Shown here in pieces: positions 1-5,890 of a stretch of 7,689 nucleotides of DNA. The notes under the pieces are model-generated. The model did no database searches. It was not told the DNA's origin and saw only the letters and a program-made list of their open reading frames with translations. Position 1 is the first letter of the stretch; every line of letters begins with the position of its first letter. The translations under genes and the position numbers were made by a program. This DNA is from Ferrimicrobium sp. (GTDB lineage: Bacteria; Actinomycetota; Acidimicrobiia; Acidimicrobiales; Acidimicrobiaceae): NCBI GenBank assembly GCA_027365375.1, contig DAHXNM010000179.1, forward strand, positions 1 to 7,689. The letters run 5' to 3'.

Positions 1-91
1 GTTCGTAACAGGAACCAACCAACCCAATAAGTAAGACACCAGGGAGAACCCCCTTGTCCCCTCTTGCCCGTCCACGGGTTGTGTAGCTTAG

Positions 92-331
92 AACTCTCCG
101 AATGACGGCTTCAATCTGGCCAATCACCTCAGAACGCTCAACAACTTACCGATTCCTGGTCGATCTTGGTACCGGAATACCGCTTATTTCCGAAGATCCA
201 CTTTTCTTTGCACCAGTTGTGGGTTGTCGCTGTCAGCCGACTGGAATGCAGCTATCAACATCGCCAAGCGCGGTAGCGATAGCTGGGTAGTAAGTCACGC
301 TACCGAACGCGACGCAGGAGAGGCCGCATGA
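92..331 (+). pseudogene. TnpB (IS200/IS605-type OrfB) C-terminal remnant
   Basis: Reading the + strand in the frame that ends with TGA at 329-331 gives the end of a TnpB-like RNA-guided nuclease. The second half of the zinc ribbon is visible (FLCTSCG, about 203-223), followed by the RuvC-III-like ADWNAAINIAKRG (about 236-274) and a short tail ending in GEAA. Upstream, the frame reads NDGFNLANHLRTLNNLP and then meets a TAG stop at 89-91. The first CxxC of the zinc ribbon is not visible and no N-terminal domain is present. TnpB proteins are usually about 350-450 residues, so this is under a quarter of one and cannot be active. A right-end-like hairpin follows at 407-426, as expected for this family. 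The identification rests on motifs; the boundary with the unexplained first 90 bases is uncertain. Confidence 0.65.
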
Positions 332-403
332 GTCCATATACTGCGCAACTAACATTGCCTCGCTTAGGCGAGTCCAAGCGGTGTGCCTCTTTCTATGATT
401 TGC

Positions 404-434
404 AAGCTCGGTCCTTCAGGGCCGAGAGGTCGAC
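404..434 (+). repeat. IS200/IS605-type right-end hairpin of the first TnpB remnant
   Basis: The arms CTCGGTCC (407-414) and GGGCCGAG (419-426) pair over 8 bp with one T-G wobble around a TTCA loop. AAG precedes the stem and AGGTCGAC follows it. The same layout, AAG-stem-AGGT..AC, occurs at the end of the second TnpB remnant on the opposite strand, which supports calling this a transposon right end. It lies 73 bases after the tnpB stop. The sequence from the end of tnpB to here is where an omega-RNA (reRNA) would be encoded. Confidence 0.5.
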
Positions 435-641
435 AAACAACTCCTGCATACACAAGTATTGCGCATGAAGCCACGCATTCATTAGCCTCGTGAACGATCA
501 AAGCTCCTACGAAAGGTACTCGTGTTACGCCTGTTACGAGACGCGATCTGGATTGGCAAAGGCTTGGAGGGTTGTCGGCAGCCCTTCCCTAGAGTGCCTC
601 GCGCATGACTACGTCCTTAGGAAGCTCCCAGCTTAAAGTCC
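435..641. other. Intergenic stretch, no gene seen
   Basis: No convincing coding region was found on either strand between the first TnpB right end and the stop codon of the histidine kinase. The only structure noted is an imperfect hairpin at 566-588. Confidence 0.5.
566..588 (-). terminator. Possible terminator-like hairpin after the kinase gene
   Basis: GGAGGGTTG (566-574) can pair with CAGCCCTTCC (579-588) across a TCGG loop, with one bulged base and G-T wobbles. It lies about 53 bases beyond the kinase stop codon, where a terminator for the minus-strand operon would be expected. No clear T run follows it, so the call is weak. Confidence 0.25.
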
Positions 642-2048
642 TCAGACTCTGGGGCTTGGCGCGGAGAATGGGAAATCCGCCCGAACACTGGTTCCAGAAG
701 TCCGTGATGAGACAACATCCAGACTTCCACCGAGAAGTCGTGCGCGTTCGTGCATCCCCAAAAGACCGAGATGTCCGGAGTGTATCGGGTCTTGAGTATC
801 GGGATCGAAGCCGCACCCGTCATCTGAGACACTCAACGCTAGGCCATGGCTTCGAAAATCGACCCGCACGATCAGCCGGGATGCACCGGCATGACGGATG
901 GTGTTGTGTATAGCCTCCTGGGTAATACGAAAGACCCCAAGTTCGAGGTCGGCGGGAAGACGGACCTCCTTGCCTGATACCTCTAGTTTCACAAATAGGC
1001 CAGCCTCGTTCTCCTTCACGTCAGACAGGAGACTCGAGATGGCGGCGACGAATCCCAGTTGATCGAGGGCTGGCGGACGAAGATCGCGGGTGACAGAGCG
1101 GAGGGACCCAGCTGCCTCCAGGGCCAAAGCATGGACTTCGACCAAACGAGCCTCCATCTCCCGAGGGAGGTGAGCCGTCTCGGTCAGACTCTCCAAACGG
1201 CGCGCGATATGGAGGAAGAGCTGGAGAGGTTCGTCGTGGAGCTCTCTAGCGAGCCTGAGACGCTGGTCCTCTTCGGCTTGCACGACGAGTCGCGCATAAT
1301 GTGTTGCCCTCCGCTCTCCACTAACCTCTTCGGTAACGTCCTCAAAGATCAACTGTGTGGAGACGCCAGAACCAACCTCCGCCAGAGTTACCACCTCCAC
1401 CCGATAATCGCAGCCGTCTGGGAGTGACACGATCTGGCCAGCACACTCCGGTAGATTGTACGCAGCGTCACAGAGACTCTCGGCCTGCCGACCGATTGGA
1501 TTCTCTTCAAATACAGTCTCCGCTGCCGCGTTGGCATCACGGACCACTCTTCTAGCGTCAAGCACCAGAATGGGGGAGCGATTAGCTTCGAAGAGTTGAC
1601 GGTAGAGAGTCTCAGCTGCGAGGCGTTCTGAACTAAGCTGCGTTATCCGTGCGTGAGCGAGGCGTTCGGACTCTATTCGGTGACCGACCACGACCGCTAC
1701 TAGCACCACAAGGGCTAGATTCACCAGATCGCTTCCGGCATGTCCTTGGTCGTGCGGAAGAAAAAAGTCTGGCATCCAGAGGAGAATCGCCCATATGGCG
1801 GTGGCTGCCGAGCCGGTCAGCCCATAGTGCAAAGCAGCGTACAAGATTGGGATGATCAATAGGGCGACAGGGAGACCAAAAGGGAAGGCGCTACTGGCCG
1901 TTGCAAGGCTGATATCGGTAAGCAGGTGTACCCCTGCGATGATCAGCACCGAAAGCTGAAGCACCCAGAACCGACCTTCTCGGAGCGGAGGATGCGCCAC
2001 CCGGCGAATGATTGAACGGAATTCAGTCGGTGCGGGTTGGTTGACCAC
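642..2048 (-). CDS. NarL-type membrane sensor histidine kinase
   Basis: Membrane histidine kinase partner of the adjoining NarL/FixJ regulator. Numbered from the longest ORF (ATG at 2093, 483 aa), about four hydrophobic segments lie at residues 43-138. A PAS-like domain follows at about 163-255. The HisKA_3 dimerisation/phosphoacceptor helix contains RLARELHDEPLQ with His286. The HATPase_c domain has an N box (QEAIHNTIRHA, 392-402), a G1 box (DDGCGFD, 424-430) and a G2 region (HLGLLGMHERARLLGG, 441-456). All residues needed for ATP binding and autophosphorylation appear present. I prefer the GTG at 2048, giving about 468 aa: AGGA at 2057-2054 sits 5 bases before it and overlaps the regulator stop, so translation is probably coupled. 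The ATG at 2093 would overlap the regulator by 38 bases and has no visible ribosome-binding site. The signal sensed cannot be read from the sequence. Confidence 0.93.
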   Translation of the reverse strand: MVNQPAPTEFRSIIRRVAHPPLREGRFWVLQLSVLIIAGVHLLTDISLATASSAFPFGLPVALLIIPILYAALHYGLTGSAATAIWAILLWMPDFFLPHDQGHAGSDLVNLALVVLVAVVVGHRIESERLAHARITQLSSERLAAETLYRQLFEANRSPILVLDARRVVRDANAAAETVFEENPIGRQAESLCDAAYNLPECAGQIVSLPDGCDYRVEVVTLAEVGSGVSTQLIFEDVTEEVSGERRATHYARLVVQAEEDQRLRLARELHDEPLQLFLHIARRLESLTETAHLPREMEARLVEVHALALEAAGSLRSVTRDLRPPALDQLGFVAAISSLLSDVKENEAGLFVKLEVSGKEVRLPADLELGVFRITQEAIHNTIRHAGASRLIVRVDFRSHGLALSVSDDGCGFDPDTQDPIHSGHLGLLGMHERARLLGGSLDVVSSRTSGTSVRADFPFSAPSPRV

Positions 2049-2055
2049 GTGTGTC

Positions 2056-2784
2056 CTAGCGTGCCCCGGTTGCCAACTGGTGGTTGAGCGCATAAAGAGC
2101 GGCCTCAGTTCTAGAAGTCACACCGAGTTTGATAAGTAAGGTCGAGACATGACCCTCTACGGTGCGCAGGCCGAGGTGAAGTTCGGAAGCGATTTGTTTG
2201 TTTGACATTCCCCGCACTAGCAGATTCAAGACGTCGACCTGGCGTGACGTGAGCGTCGTAGAATCCTCGGTTCCGGGCCCGGGCTGCCATCGGTGAGCAA
2301 GGCGAGTGCTGAGTTCCTTGGCCAGAACTAGAACACCGTCAGCCGCCGCCCTCACCGCGTCTGTGAGTTCCCTCGCGGAGGCGGTCTTCAAAAGATACCC
2401 AGTGACACCGATCTCTAGAGCCTCGGTGACGTAGGCGTAGTCATCATAGGCGCTCACTACGAGGATCTCGATCTCCGGGAACCGTGCGGTGACTTCACGG
2501 GCTAGGGTGAGCCCATTCATTTTAGGAAGATTCACGTCGACAATCACGACATTTGGACGAGTGCGCTCAAGAAGAACTAGCGCCTGCTCAGCAGTTCCAG
2601 CCTGTCCAACTACCGTGATATCGTCGTGGCGATCGAGGAGTTGCATCGTTCCCTCGCGTACGAGAACATGGTCCTCGACTATCACCACCCGAATTGGTGC
2701 ACCCCGTTCTAGCGGAGCGACATCGGTGCGAGATGCGGACTCAGCAATCGGAGGAGATGACCCCGTGTAGGTTGTCTCACGCAT
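2056..2784 (-). CDS. NarL/FixJ-family response regulator (REC + LuxR-type HTH)
   Basis: DNA-binding response regulator of 242 aa, first gene of the two-component operon. The receiver domain covers about residues 31-150. It has the acidic pair E37/D38, phosphoacceptor D83 in IVDVNLP, S111 in VVSAYDD and K133 in GYLLKTA. The C-terminal LuxR/GerE helix-turn-helix covers about 178-232 and includes LTSRQVDVLNLLVRGMSNKQ and the recognition-helix segment LRTVEGHVSTLLIKLGV. All canonical residues are intact. The N-terminus carries about 30 extra residues before the receiver core, rich in Ser, Pro and Thr. The ATG is supported by AGGAGGA 10 bases upstream. The kinase gene follows directly, so the kinase should phosphorylate D83 and promote dimerisation and promoter binding. 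The target genes are not identifiable here. Confidence 0.96.
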   Translation of the reverse strand: MRETTYTGSSPPIAESASRTDVAPLERGAPIRVVIVEDHVLVREGTMQLLDRHDDITVVGQAGTAEQALVLLERTRPNVVIVDVNLPKMNGLTLAREVTARFPEIEILVVSAYDDYAYVTEALEIGVTGYLLKTASARELTDAVRAAADGVLVLAKELSTRLAHRWQPGPGTEDSTTLTSRQVDVLNLLVRGMSNKQIASELHLGLRTVEGHVSTLLIKLGVTSRTEAALYALNHQLATGAR

Positions 2785-2794
2785 AGTGGAAATA

Positions 2795-2801
2795 TCCTCC
2801 T
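2795..2801 (-). promoter_or_regulatory. Ribosome-binding site of the response regulator
   Basis: On the minus strand this reads AGGAGGA, 10 bases before the ATG at 2784. It is a near-perfect Shine-Dalgarno sequence and fixes the regulator start. Confidence 0.75.
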
Positions 2802-2815
2802 AATCACCCTCGCCT

Positions 2816-2844
2816 AGCCTACGCCTGATCGGCCGTTGCTGCAA
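2816..2844 (-). promoter_or_regulatory. Candidate sigma70-like promoter of the two-component operon
   Basis: On the minus strand TTGCAG (2844-2839) and TAGGCT (2821-2816) are separated by 17 bases and lie just upstream of the regulator's ribosome-binding site. Each matches the consensus at 3 of 6 positions; TAnnnT is acceptable for an actinobacterial -10. The -35 overlaps a short palindrome (GTTGC-T-GCAAC, 2835-2845) that could be an operator. The support is weak. Confidence 0.25.
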
Positions 2845-2845
2845 C

Positions 2846-3114
2846 ATAGCCGCAAGGTCTCTGAGTACTACTCCGAGTCTCTGAAACGGAAGATCCCAAC
2901 TCCGAAATCGCCTGCGAGACCTACGAACGGGGGCGAGTCCTACCTCTCAGCCTCGGTCGCCAGGCACCCGATCGTTGGATAGTACCTACCCGTGTCTCCA
3001 AGGTCAGGATTCTATGTGTTATCCATCTGACCATCCCTTCCTAATCGGCCGCTCCTCCTTACTCGAATGGCTCGGGACAACCCTGGCTCTGAGGGCTTCG
3101 CAGCGTCGTACATG
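2846..3114. other. Intergenic stretch, no gene seen
   Basis: This is upstream sequence of the regulator and the edge of the transposon remnants. Short ORFs on both strands lack recognisable motifs and ribosome-binding sites. Nothing else could be supported. Confidence 0.4.
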
Positions 3115-3310
3115 TCATAGGTGGGCATCATCACTGGCTGGGAGTTGGCGACGTGCTGCAATGCAAGGGTTGTCATGGTCGACCGCGAGGTCGGCCAGCA
3201 GTTAGCAGACGGGGCCTCTGTCCCTCGACTACCACGGCTTGACGCAAAAACGAACTCGTTGAGGTAACTCTGGAGTGAGCGTGATATCCCTGGATCAATG
3301 GGACTACGAC
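3115..3310 (-). pseudogene. ISXO2/IS1595-type transposase, C-terminal remnant
   Basis: On the minus strand one frame reads GISRSLQSYLNEFVF (about 3290-3246) and continues to RGSR. After a frameshift near 3220-3228, a second frame continues with SRDRG, then a stop, then LLADLAVDHDNPC, ending at TGA 3117-3115. Joined, this matches the typical C-terminus of ISXO2-like DDE transposases, where HLQSYLNEFVFRFNRR is followed by SR.RG and a LL..AV.HDP segment. The upstream catalytic domain (DDE/DDN triad) is absent and the sequence carries at least one frameshift and one internal stop. It is a dead fragment. The identification is from memory of the family's C-terminal motif. It directly adjoins the right end of the second TnpB remnant, showing layered insertions. 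Confidence 0.65.
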
Positions 3311-3374
3311 GTAAGCTCTCCGATACTAGCTCCACGCTGTTCCCAGCAACGGAGTCCGGATTGTGCGATAATTA

Positions 3375-3406
3375 GTGAACCTCCCCGCCTTTACAGACGG
3401 GGCTTC
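3375..3406 (-). repeat. IS200/IS605-type right-end hairpin of the second TnpB remnant
   Basis: Arms CCCCGCCT (3383-3390) and AGACGGGG (3395-3402) form an 8-bp stem with one mismatch around TTAC. Read on the minus strand, AAG precedes the stem and AGGTTCAC follows it, matching the layout of the hairpin at 407-426. Such a GC-rich stem ending in AGG-T-CAC is typical of TnpB-bearing IS200/IS605 elements, so the element's right end is placed at about 3375. Confidence 0.55.
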
Positions 3407-3716
3407 TGGCTCCGCTGTTTGGTTGAGGTTACCTGGCACCGCTCTCATCACGCTACCTCGACCGACTGGTCTAGCACCGATGAATCGGTACTGGTAGATG
3501 AGTTTGCTAGCTTCGGCTTGCTTGTCTGAGTTATCTCAGACAAGGCCCGGTTCTGGGCACTACTCAGGGCTTTGGCCTTGCGGCACTGCACCATATGGTG
3601 TGCCTCGCGTTGATCGGGTGACCAACGTTCGACAGCCCGGAGATACGTGACTCGGATTGTAGTATCCGGTCTTATGGGTACGTATTCCCCGTATATCGCC
3701 TTCTGGAGGATATTAA
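3383..3716 (-). ncRNA. Candidate omega-RNA (reRNA) region of the second TnpB remnant
   Basis: In IS200/IS605 elements the guide RNA overlaps the end of tnpB and runs to the right end. This interval fits that position and is dense in inverted repeats. A perfect 10-bp stem has arms 3521-3530 and 3535-3544 with a TTAT loop. CAAGGCC (3541-3547) pairs with GGCCTTG (3574-3580). GCCC (3545-3548) pairs with GGGC (3555-3558). The palindrome CACCATATGGTG (3589-3600) has an extended stem GGCA/TGCC (3582-3585, 3601-3604). Some stems are mutually exclusive. Expression and exact ends cannot be judged, and the cognate TnpB is absent here. Confidence 0.35.
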
Positions 3717-3735
3717 TTGCTGTACGAGCGGGTGG
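3448..3735 (-). pseudogene. Second TnpB C-terminal remnant, antisense to the start of dprA
   Basis: The minus-strand frame opens with RTAINILQKAIYGEYVP (about 3730-3678), which resembles the RD.NAAINIL segment at the end of the TnpB RuvC-III/zinc-ribbon region. It continues as a poorly conserved basic/Ser-rich tail ending in DQSVEVA and TGA at 3450-3448. A right-end hairpin follows at 3402-3383, as expected for an IS200/IS605 element. Everything upstream of AINIL is missing, because the + strand there is already dprA coding sequence (VDAELAAAE). The junction between transposon and dprA is therefore about 3725-3738. The tnpB motif is short, so the hairpin context carries much of the weight. 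The alternative is a fortuitous antisense ORF. Confidence 0.5.
3705..3710 (+). promoter_or_regulatory. Ribosome-binding site in front of the dprA-like TTG start
   Basis: GGAGGA lies 6 bases before the TTG at 3717, and an in-frame TAA (3714-3716) immediately precedes that TTG. The motif lies inside the inferred antisense tnpB remnant, so it may be a fortuitous or recruited site. Confidence 0.5.
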
Positions 3736-4463
3736 ATGCCGAGTTGGCGGCGGCCGAGACGGTCGGAGCAAGGCTCATCACTGTGCTCGACGATGACTAT
3801 CCAACCAACCTCCGGCTTATCCCTAATCTTCCGCCGTTCTTGTTCATTCGAGGTGAGGTCCGAGATAAGGACACTCGTTCCGTGGCAGTCGTGGGGACGC
3901 GTGAAGCTTCTGATGCTGGCATTCGTCGCGCTCAGCGGATGTCGAAGGTCCTGGTTGAACGCGATGTCACGGTCATCTCCGGGCTCGCACGTGGGATTGA
4001 TACCGCTGCTCATCGCACTGCTATCGACTTTGGTGGGCGGACCATCGCTGTCCTTGGAACCGGTATCACGAGGTGCTATCCAGCCGAGAACCGAGAACTC
4101 GCTGAGGAGATCGCCATCCATGGTGCGCTTGTCTCACAGTTCTGGCCGACCCGCTCGCCGGCACGAGACACCTTTCCTCGCCGCAACGTTGTCACGTCCG
4201 GACTCAGTCAGGGTACCGTCGTCATCGAGGCGTCCAGCACGTCTGGAGCCAAGATGCAGGCACGCCTGGCCCTGGAGCACGGCAAGAAGGTCTTTCTCAT
4301 CCAGTCGCTCGTTACGGACCAGAAGTGGGCACAAACGTACGTGCAGAAGCGTGGAGCGATCGAGGTTAGTGATGTCGAGGAAGTTACCCGGCATCTGGCG
4401 TCGCCCGACAGGGTCCGCCGGGCGCAAGAGCAGCGTCAGCAGCTCACTCTCTCGCTCTTGTGA
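3717..4463 (+). CDS. dprA: DprA/Smf-like protein, probably 5'-truncated
   Basis: DprA-family protein with a Rossmann-like SLOG fold. Classical DprA binds single-stranded DNA and loads RecA during transformation; related SLOG proteins act on or sense nucleotides. In the 248-aa product, VAVVGTRE (56-63), SGLARGID (88-95), AVLGTGI (111-117), YPAEN (121-125), FPRRN (153-157), SGLSQGTVVIEAS (161-173) and SGAKMQAR (176-183) are all in place, so the core is intact. A C-terminal extension ends in QQLTLSLL. The frame begins right after an in-frame TAA, at TTG with GGAGGA 6 bases upstream. The usual N-terminal helical region (roughly 50-80 residues) is absent, and the bases there read as antisense tnpB. 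I infer truncation by an insertion. The PRTase reading frame starts 6 bases downstream, so the two were once an operon. The protein may still be translated. Confidence 0.85.
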   Translation: MLYERVDAELAAAETVGARLITVLDDDYPTNLRLIPNLPPFLFIRGEVRDKDTRSVAVVGTREASDAGIRRAQRMSKVLVERDVTVISGLARGIDTAAHRTAIDFGGRTIAVLGTGITRCYPAENRELAEEIAIHGALVSQFWPTRSPARDTFPRRNVVTSGLSQGTVVIEASSTSGAKMQARLALEHGKKVFLIQSLVTDQKWAQTYVQKRGAIEVSDVEEVTRHLASPDRVRRAQEQRQQLTLSLL

Positions 4464-4469
4464 GGCAGA

Positions 4470-5224
4470 ATGGCGAATCTGATCGAGTAGCCTGTCGGCC
4501 CACCGCTAGGCTTTCCGAAGTGTCCAGAGTGCACATACCTGCGCGGTGGGCCTCCACGAGTATGTCTCACATGTTCGAGCAAGTCGTTCGAGAACGTTAC
4601 TGCGACAGCGTGCTCGGTGTTCAGCCAGATCATGGAGAATGGTTCATGTCCAAACTGGCTCTGTAAGGATCCGGCACGCCGAATCAGGAGGATTCAGGCG
4701 ATTGCCTATAGCTCTGCGAGCTTCGGGAGACGATCCTCCGATACAAGTACACGAACAAGACCGGTTGGTCCCTCATTTTTGGTCGTCTACTCGTTGCCTG
4801 GCTAGATCAAAACAGCCGGTGCTGTCCACCCGACCTGATCATTGCGAACCCGACGTACGTTGGTAGCGACGGTGCATCATTCGGTCACACGGAACGCGTC
4901 ATCGAGGCAGCAGCGACCGAGGACGTGCTCGGCGAGTGGCCGTTCGACGTCGAACCACAGCGGACGCTCATGAAGACGCGCGCGACGGCTGAGTCGGTAA
5001 GCAGGTCTGCAGCTGCGAAGCGGGCGGCAGCGACGGAACTGCGAACCGCACTGGATATCCCCGACGCCACCCGAACTCGTGGCCGCCGCATCCTGGTGTA
5101 CGACGATGTGTGTACGACGGGGAGCCAACTTGATATCATCGCCGGATACCTCATGGATGAAGGTGACGCAACCGAGGTCGAGGGCATCGTCATGGCGCGG
5201 GCCCCTTGGAGAACTACCACGTAG
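4470..5224 (+). pseudogene. ComF-like phosphoribosyltransferase, disrupted by a stop and a frameshift
   Basis: Partner gene of dprA. The frame from ATG 4470 reads MANLIE, a TAG stop (4488-4490), then a zinc-ribbon-like region with KCPEC (4518-4532), VCLTC (4560-4574) and CPNWLC, and DPARRIRRIQAIAYSS up to 4715. The reading then continues one base out of phase as LRETILRYKYTNKTGW from 4721 through WPFDVEPQR to the PRPP-binding loop ILVYDDVCTTG (about 5090-5122) and ends APWRTTT at 5224. Restoring one G in the run at 4715-4716 would give S-G-E-L-R and a 251-aa protein without further breaks apart from the stop. Type I PRTases bind PRPP through the DD..TTG loop; ComFC relatives act in DNA uptake or nucleotide metabolism. 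An internal start (GTG 4925) could give only a C-terminal fragment. Loss of function is likely unless the lesions are assembly errors. Confidence 0.85.
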
Positions 5225-5389
5225 CTCCGCGCCGTCTGTAGGTAGACAGCGCGTGAAATCCATGACGGCTGTCTCGCGCAGATGACGGCTGCAGGGCAGC
5301 CTATGCGTCGAGTGAACCCTGAGGGGGTCAAATCGCTGTTTGATGATTGATTCTTCGCATATTTGATCGTTGTCAATTGTTGGTGATAG
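5225..5389. other. Intergenic stretch with overlapping inverted repeats after the PRTase
   Basis: No gene was seen. AGACAGC (5244-5250) and GCTGTCT (5268-5274) are perfect inverted arms about 17 bases apart. The first arm can also pair with GCCGTCT (5231-5237) through one wobble. The 10-mer ATGACGGCTG occurs twice, at 5262 and 5282. Neither hairpin is followed by a T run. The 3' half (from about 5330) is A+T-rich. Confidence 0.35.
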
Positions 5390-5824
5390 CTAGTGTCGAT
5401 TCTTTGGTTCCAATAAAGGGAGATGGAGGTGTCTGGACACGTGCGATGCCGGTGGGTGCATAACATGAGAGAGCAGCAGGTTAGTCCTAGACGCCTCATC
5501 GACCCAAGCCCACTTCTCCCCCACGACGACCGGGGAGAAAGGGATCGCCAAACCGCCGGAGTCGCGATTGAGCTTCAGCTGATATTTTTCGAGATTCTGG
5601 AGCGAACCCATGCCAAAGAGACCGAGCTGAATGCTGCCATCGCTTGGAAAGACCCTGACTTTGCAAGCGAGAGTCGCTCTGGTTTGGATACAGCCCTGCG
5701 GGTATGTTATTGCCCCAGCGAGCGTAGGAGCATCTTTGCCTTTATCATCGTAACCAGACTCAGTTCGAATCACCCGCAAAGACGAGCTGCGAAGCGGGGT
5801 TACAGCGTGTCTAAAGGAAGACAC
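5390..5824 (-). CDS. Unrecognised protein, faintly GAF-like
   Basis: ORF of 144 aa starting at GTG, 66 bases downstream of the HPP-like gene and in the same direction, so possibly co-transcribed. I do not recognise it with certainty. The stretches LRVIRTESGYDDKGKD (about 16-31) and SGGLAIPFSPVVVGEKWAWVDE (about 89-110) have the feel of a GAF-type ligand-binding domain, where an RV...GYD segment is followed by G.A....G....V.D. The start is weak: GGGGGTAG abuts the GTG, and an internal GTG (MIRTESG) is also possible. The last 30 residues are His/Pro-rich and look less protein-like. It could be a fragment of a larger gene whose ends have been lost. It lies opposite a + strand ORF that I consider a shadow. 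Confidence 0.35.
   Translation of the reverse strand: MSSFRHAVTPLRSSSLRVIRTESGYDDKGKDAPTLAGAITYPQGCIQTRATLACKVRVFPSDGSIQLGLFGMGSLQNLEKYQLKLNRDSGGLAIPFSPVVVGEKWAWVDEASRTNLLLSHVMHPPASHVSRHLHLPLLEPKNRH
5807..5824. repeat. Short perfect inverted repeat after the HPP-like gene
   Basis: GTGTCT (5807-5812) and AGACAC (5819-5824) form a perfect 6-bp stem with a 6-base loop, 67 bases beyond the stop of the membrane-protein gene. It coincides with the start codon of the downstream ORF and could modulate it. It has no T run, so it is not a clear terminator. Confidence 0.25.
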
Positions 5825-5890
5825 CTACCCCCAATCCGTTCGGGCGCTGCCGTATGCTGGCAACTCATCCTGACAACGTCACAGCACTCT

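Noticed and set aside
102..290. 62-aa + strand ORF at the left end
   Set aside because: It is the wrong frame of the TnpB remnant. The frame one base away carries the CTSCG and DWNAAINIAKR motifs.
605..913. 102-aa + strand ORF and other + strand ORFs up to 1855
   Set aside because: They lie opposite the histidine kinase, whose catalytic boxes are on the minus strand.
3672..4121. 149-aa minus-strand ORF
   Set aside because: Antisense to the conserved core of dprA; no motif of its own.
3736..4482. 248-aa + strand ORF in another frame of dprA
   Set aside because: Ser/Arg-rich shadow of the frame that carries all DprA motifs.
4885..5499. 204-aa minus-strand ORF
   Set aside because: Antisense to the PRTase second half, which shows clear family motifs on the + strand. 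The minus product is Arg/Ser-rich and has no motif.
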